The notes under the pieces are model-generated. The model was given only the letters and a program-made list of their open reading frames with translations, ran no database searches and was not told the DNA's origin. A stretch of DNA of 15,259 nt from Patescibacteria group bacterium (GTDB lineage Bacteria > Patescibacteriota > Minisyncoccia > Sungbacterales > GWA2-42-14): positions 1 through 15,259 of the forward strand of contig JAGXAD010000004.1 of assembly GCA_018971745.1 (NCBI GenBank). The letters run 5' to 3'. The position numbers and the translations under genes are program-made. Positions 13,801 to 15,259 of this stretch are shown piece by piece. Numbering within the stretch: position 1 is the first letter of the stretch; each line of letters begins with the position of its first letter.

Positions 13801-15259
13801 ATCGCGGCACTCGGTTTCTTAACAGTTTTACCGATTATTCGCTTTGTTGCCCGAGCCGGTCCACTTTTATGACCGGCCAGTTTTCTCACAATCATGGCGT
13901 TTATTCAAATATGTTTCCCGACGGCGGTTATGAAAAATTTAAACCGTCAGAAGGAAATTCTCTTCCGGTTTGGCTTAAAAACGGTGGTTACGATACGGCG
14001 TTAATTGGGAAGTATCTTAATCAATATTGGCCGCGGCCTGACGGGAAACCAATTCCCCCGCCGGGCTGGGATCGCTGGCTTCCTTTTCAGGAAAATTGCT
14101 ATTTCAACTGCAGTTACGGCGATAACGGTTCGGTGGTGAATTTCGGATCCTCCGATTATTCTACTGATGTTATAGCTAATAAATCCGTTGAATTTATAAC
14201 AACTCGCTCCAATTCTTCGAAGCCGTTCTTTATGTGGGTTACTCCGATTGCTCCTCACGGCAGTCTCGGTTACGGCCGTCCAGAAGCCGCACCGCGCCAC
14301 AGCGGTCTTTTTTCCTCCCTTCTTCTTCCCGAGCCCCCTTCGTTCAATGAAACTGATGTTTCTGATAAACCGTTCAACATACGCAACCGTTCCTCTTTTG
14401 ATCAGGCAACCATTGACAGGATTGCTAAGACATTCAGGGCAAGGCAAGAAACATATCTTGCGGTTGATGATCTCGTGGAAAAAATAGTGTCCGCGCTTAA
14501 GACCGCCGGGAAATTAGAAAATACGGTGATCATATTTACTTCCGATAACGGATGGATGTCGGGCGAACATCGCATTGAGTTTGGGAAACGAATTATGTAC
14601 GAAGAATCGGCTCGCGTGCCTTTGGTAATGGAAGGGCCTGGTATTCCCGCCGGCCAGACGCGTACGCAATTGGTCAGTAACGTCGATCTTCCCGCAACTA
14701 TTTTGGATTTCGCAGGGGTGGCATCAGGAAGAGTGCCTGACGGAAAGTCCCTTATTCCACTCCTTAATAATTCCGCAATGCCATGGCGAAGCGCTTTGCT
14801 CATGCAAGGAGTTTACGGCGGCGAAGTGCTGAAACCGGGCCGCTACACGGCGGTGCGCACGAATAAATTTCTTTATGCGGAACACACATATTCTGACGGG
14901 TCTGCTTCTGAAAAAGAACTTTACGATCTTGCCGCAGATCCTTACGAACTTGCGAGCAAACACGGTGATTCTTTGTACGCGCCAGTACAGGCGGCTTTGC
15001 AAAATATTCTTTCAAGGTTGAAAGCATGTGCGGGTTTAAGTTGTTGGGCTACTGATCAGGAGCCGTCCCAACCCGCGCTTCCTGACCTTATCATCTCCGT
15101 TCCTCCGTCCGTCAATTCCGGAACCTTGGTCGCGGGGCAAACCATTACCTTCAAAGCCACGGTTAAAAACCAAGGCAATGCCACCGCATCCGGCACCTTC
15201 AACAATCGTTTCCGCATTGACATTAACAACAACGGCGGCATTGATGATGGAGATCCGGA
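10863..15259 (+). CDS. Giant exported multidomain sulfatase (propeller, CARDB), 3' end beyond window
   Basis: The frame from the ATG at 10863 has no stop to the window end (1465 codons). Order: signal peptide MKKFIASISMAAMLAAPVFA (1-20, cleavage near FAFA-DQ); Gln-rich, possibly coiled segment (about 30-80); SH3b-like domain (about 88-165); Ser/Thr/Gln linker (176-220); seven DGGY-type propeller blades (marks at residues 243, 306, 370, 427, 480, 540, 592), each followed by a K(L/V/I)DxxGxIxW-like strand; second linker (about 695-718); Ig-like domain (about 720-815); CARDB (820-940); sulfatase (946-1385); second CARDB from 1406. The sulfatase has PNIVVIMTDDQ (Asp955, Asp956), LCCPSRSTFMTG with Cys995 as the formylglycine site, KYLNQYW, and SDNGWMSGEH (Asp1228, Asn1229). 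It most resembles N-acetylglucosamine-6-sulfatase/arylsulfatase types by eye; the substrate is unknown. It is probably surface-bound or secreted and cleaves sulfate esters on glycans. Confidence 0.88.
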   Translation, partial: MKKFIASISMAAMLAAPVFAFADQNFDFIQQLQAKLEAIQAQLNGYLQQQQQLQQQQLQQQQSQQQQQSQQQQTFQQQASSVSGSSEFQNGDAVRTAVTLNIRSSAGLSGTVLAKAPTGSTGVIRCNLVSGSECPASANGMIWWYIDWDNSSLPTGWSAEGTSEATFLEKIASFGGTQQQSSTQSTQTNQSTQQQSSTQSTWQQSSSNQTQSTQQQSGGQCTFGKLYASQYTDAASTIASTQDGGYILGGSTNFRDTRGGYADLLVQKIDANGKINWQKIFNRGYSGTGIGHDFGTHAFRAVASPDGGSLAATNISNTTYDSQGLIVKGMGLDLLLVKLDSSGAVQWQKSYGRQDGAQNYQYPLFLQKVSGGYVVAGQTWKSNMYNVRDSFYSTFVLKVDDQGNIVWQKRLGTEEGARFTSFAQAPDGGYLLTVGTLVYINGLSYQVEGTVIAKLDASGNIQWTKAYATKTDWASSPTADGGAIVVGRAPYFVFGSNPTYLAAIDVYKLDSSGAIQWSKEYSSNAPSAFDKPDAVKQTKDGGYAVLGDTRDDILLLKLNEGGDIVWQKAYSSGPVWDSIGYEDPADFIPTQDGGYAIVGQTNRSAKRGNPWAGNTEDILAFKVDASGNISFSASGWSAKDTDLTASAPLVPPVSPKSGGVLVDDSFDLSPSSFSANVSDATLSEKDLSQGTCGTGQQSSQTSTQTAQQAQSSAVQSTSATLPVFSISPAIVQKGSGASVTALLTNAPPNATVKIYCRDPLGQVCDDAASYSADSSGRFSITYSPTIINGLMTGTYASWMTVNGAQSNTASLTVIALSSSLPDLIISAGPSLNSGTLVAGQTLTFKATVKNQGSATASGTFNNRFRIDLTNNGIDENDPDLPALNSASNLAPGATQQVVSPGWTATAGTHRLYACADRPGNLIAESDDTNNCAFGDTFTVNDTVSAKPNIVVIMTDDQEDARAGDEASLAVMPKTKNLLVDRGTRFLNSFTDYSLCCPSRSTFMTGQFSHNHGVYSNMFPDGGYEKFKPSEGNSLPVWLKNGGYDTALIGKYLNQYWPRPDGKPIPPPGWDRWLPFQENCYFNCSYGDNGSVVNFGSSDYSTDVIANKSVEFITTRSNSSKPFFMWVTPIAPHGSLGYGRPEAAPRHSGLFSSLLLPEPPSFNETDVSDKPFNIRNRSSFDQATIDRIAKTFRARQETYLAVDDLVEKIVSALKTAGKLENTVIIFTSDNGWMSGEHRIEFGKRIMYEESARVPLVMEGPGIPAGQTRTQLVSNVDLPATILDFAGVASGRVPDGKSLIPLLNNSAMPWRSALLMQGVYGGEVLKPGRYTAVRTNKFLYAEHTYSDGSASEKELYDLAADPYELASKHGDSLYAPVQAALQNILSRLKACAGLSCWATDQEPSQPALPDLIISVPPSVNSGTLVAGQTITFKATVKNQGNATASGTFNNRFRIDINNNGGIDDGDP
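11004..11098 (+). repeat. CAG/CAA glutamine-codon repeat tract
   Basis: Near-tandem 12-18-base units of CAG and CAA codons broken by TTA or TCA encode runs such as LQQQQQLQQQQLQQQQSQQ. All units are multiples of three, so slippage would change tract length without breaking the frame. Confidence 0.8.
13320..13498 (+). repeat. CARDB-encoding repeat, copy 1
   Basis: Encodes LPDLIIS, then NSGTLVAGQTLTFKATVKNQ and ASGTFNNRFRID, the start of a CARDB-type adhesion/Ig fold. It matches 15078-15259 at DNA level, including a 35-base identical block (13428-13462 against 15186-15220). The offset is 1758 bases, in frame. Confidence 0.85.
15078..15259 (+). repeat. CARDB-encoding repeat, copy 2 (cut by window end)
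   Basis: Second copy, starting at residue 1406 directly after the sulfatase domain. Protein and DNA are close to copy 1, with one extra Gly codon in the NNGGIDDGD loop. It continues past the window edge. Confidence 0.85.

Noticed and set aside
10903-15241. Numerous short frames on both strands within the last 4.4 kb
   Set aside because: All are shadows of the single continuous frame from 10863. None has an SD plus recognisable protein features, and their mirror compositions follow the sulfatase gene.

Overview
The window reads as a chromosome segment of a Candidate Phyla Radiation (Patescibacteria) bacterium, most likely Parcubacteria-like. This is inferred from a strongly reduced Mfd, mostly single-gene units separated by AT-rich palindromic spacers, many genes without a Shine-Dalgarno (SD) sequence, and the run hisS - HIT - rpsU - yqeY - ybeY - ftsA - ftsZ. 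TGA is used as a stop (mfd, ybeY, the 78-aa membrane protein), so the code is standard rather than the Gracilibacteria/SR1 type. No rRNA, tRNA, transposase or CRISPR array was seen.

Layout. 1-2030: a compact transcription-repair coupling factor (mfd) on the minus strand, with a consensus promoter just upstream. 2045-2405: two small overlapping membrane-protein genes on the plus strand, closed by a terminator and a perfect 30-odd-base palindrome. 2509-3343: a minus-strand pair, a 91-aa membrane protein followed by peptidyl-tRNA hydrolase (pth). 3423-3565: a nested, branched hairpin element, then signal peptidase I (lepB). 4394-7263: hisS, a HIT protein, ribosomal protein bS21 and a YqeY-like protein, separated by AT-rich inverted repeats and by a second, inverted copy of the branched element. 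7320-7649: a 109-aa membrane protein on the minus strand. 7712-10689: ybeY, ftsA and ftsZ.

10863 to the window end is one uninterrupted reading frame, still open at the right edge (1465 codons visible). It encodes a large exported modular protein: signal peptide, Gln-rich stretch, SH3b-like domain, Ser/Thr/Gln linker, seven-bladed beta-propeller, second linker, Ig-like domain, CARDB domain, a full sulfatase domain with a Cys-type active site, and the start of a second CARDB domain almost identical in DNA to the first.

The first 10.7 kb is core housekeeping: translation quality control (pth, hisS, rpsU, ybeY), secretion (lepB), DNA repair (mfd) and division (ftsA/ftsZ). LepB is the likely processor of exported proteins such as the giant sulfatase. 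The least explained items are that sulfatase protein, the two-copy branched hairpin element, and the palindromic spacers that run right up to start codons.
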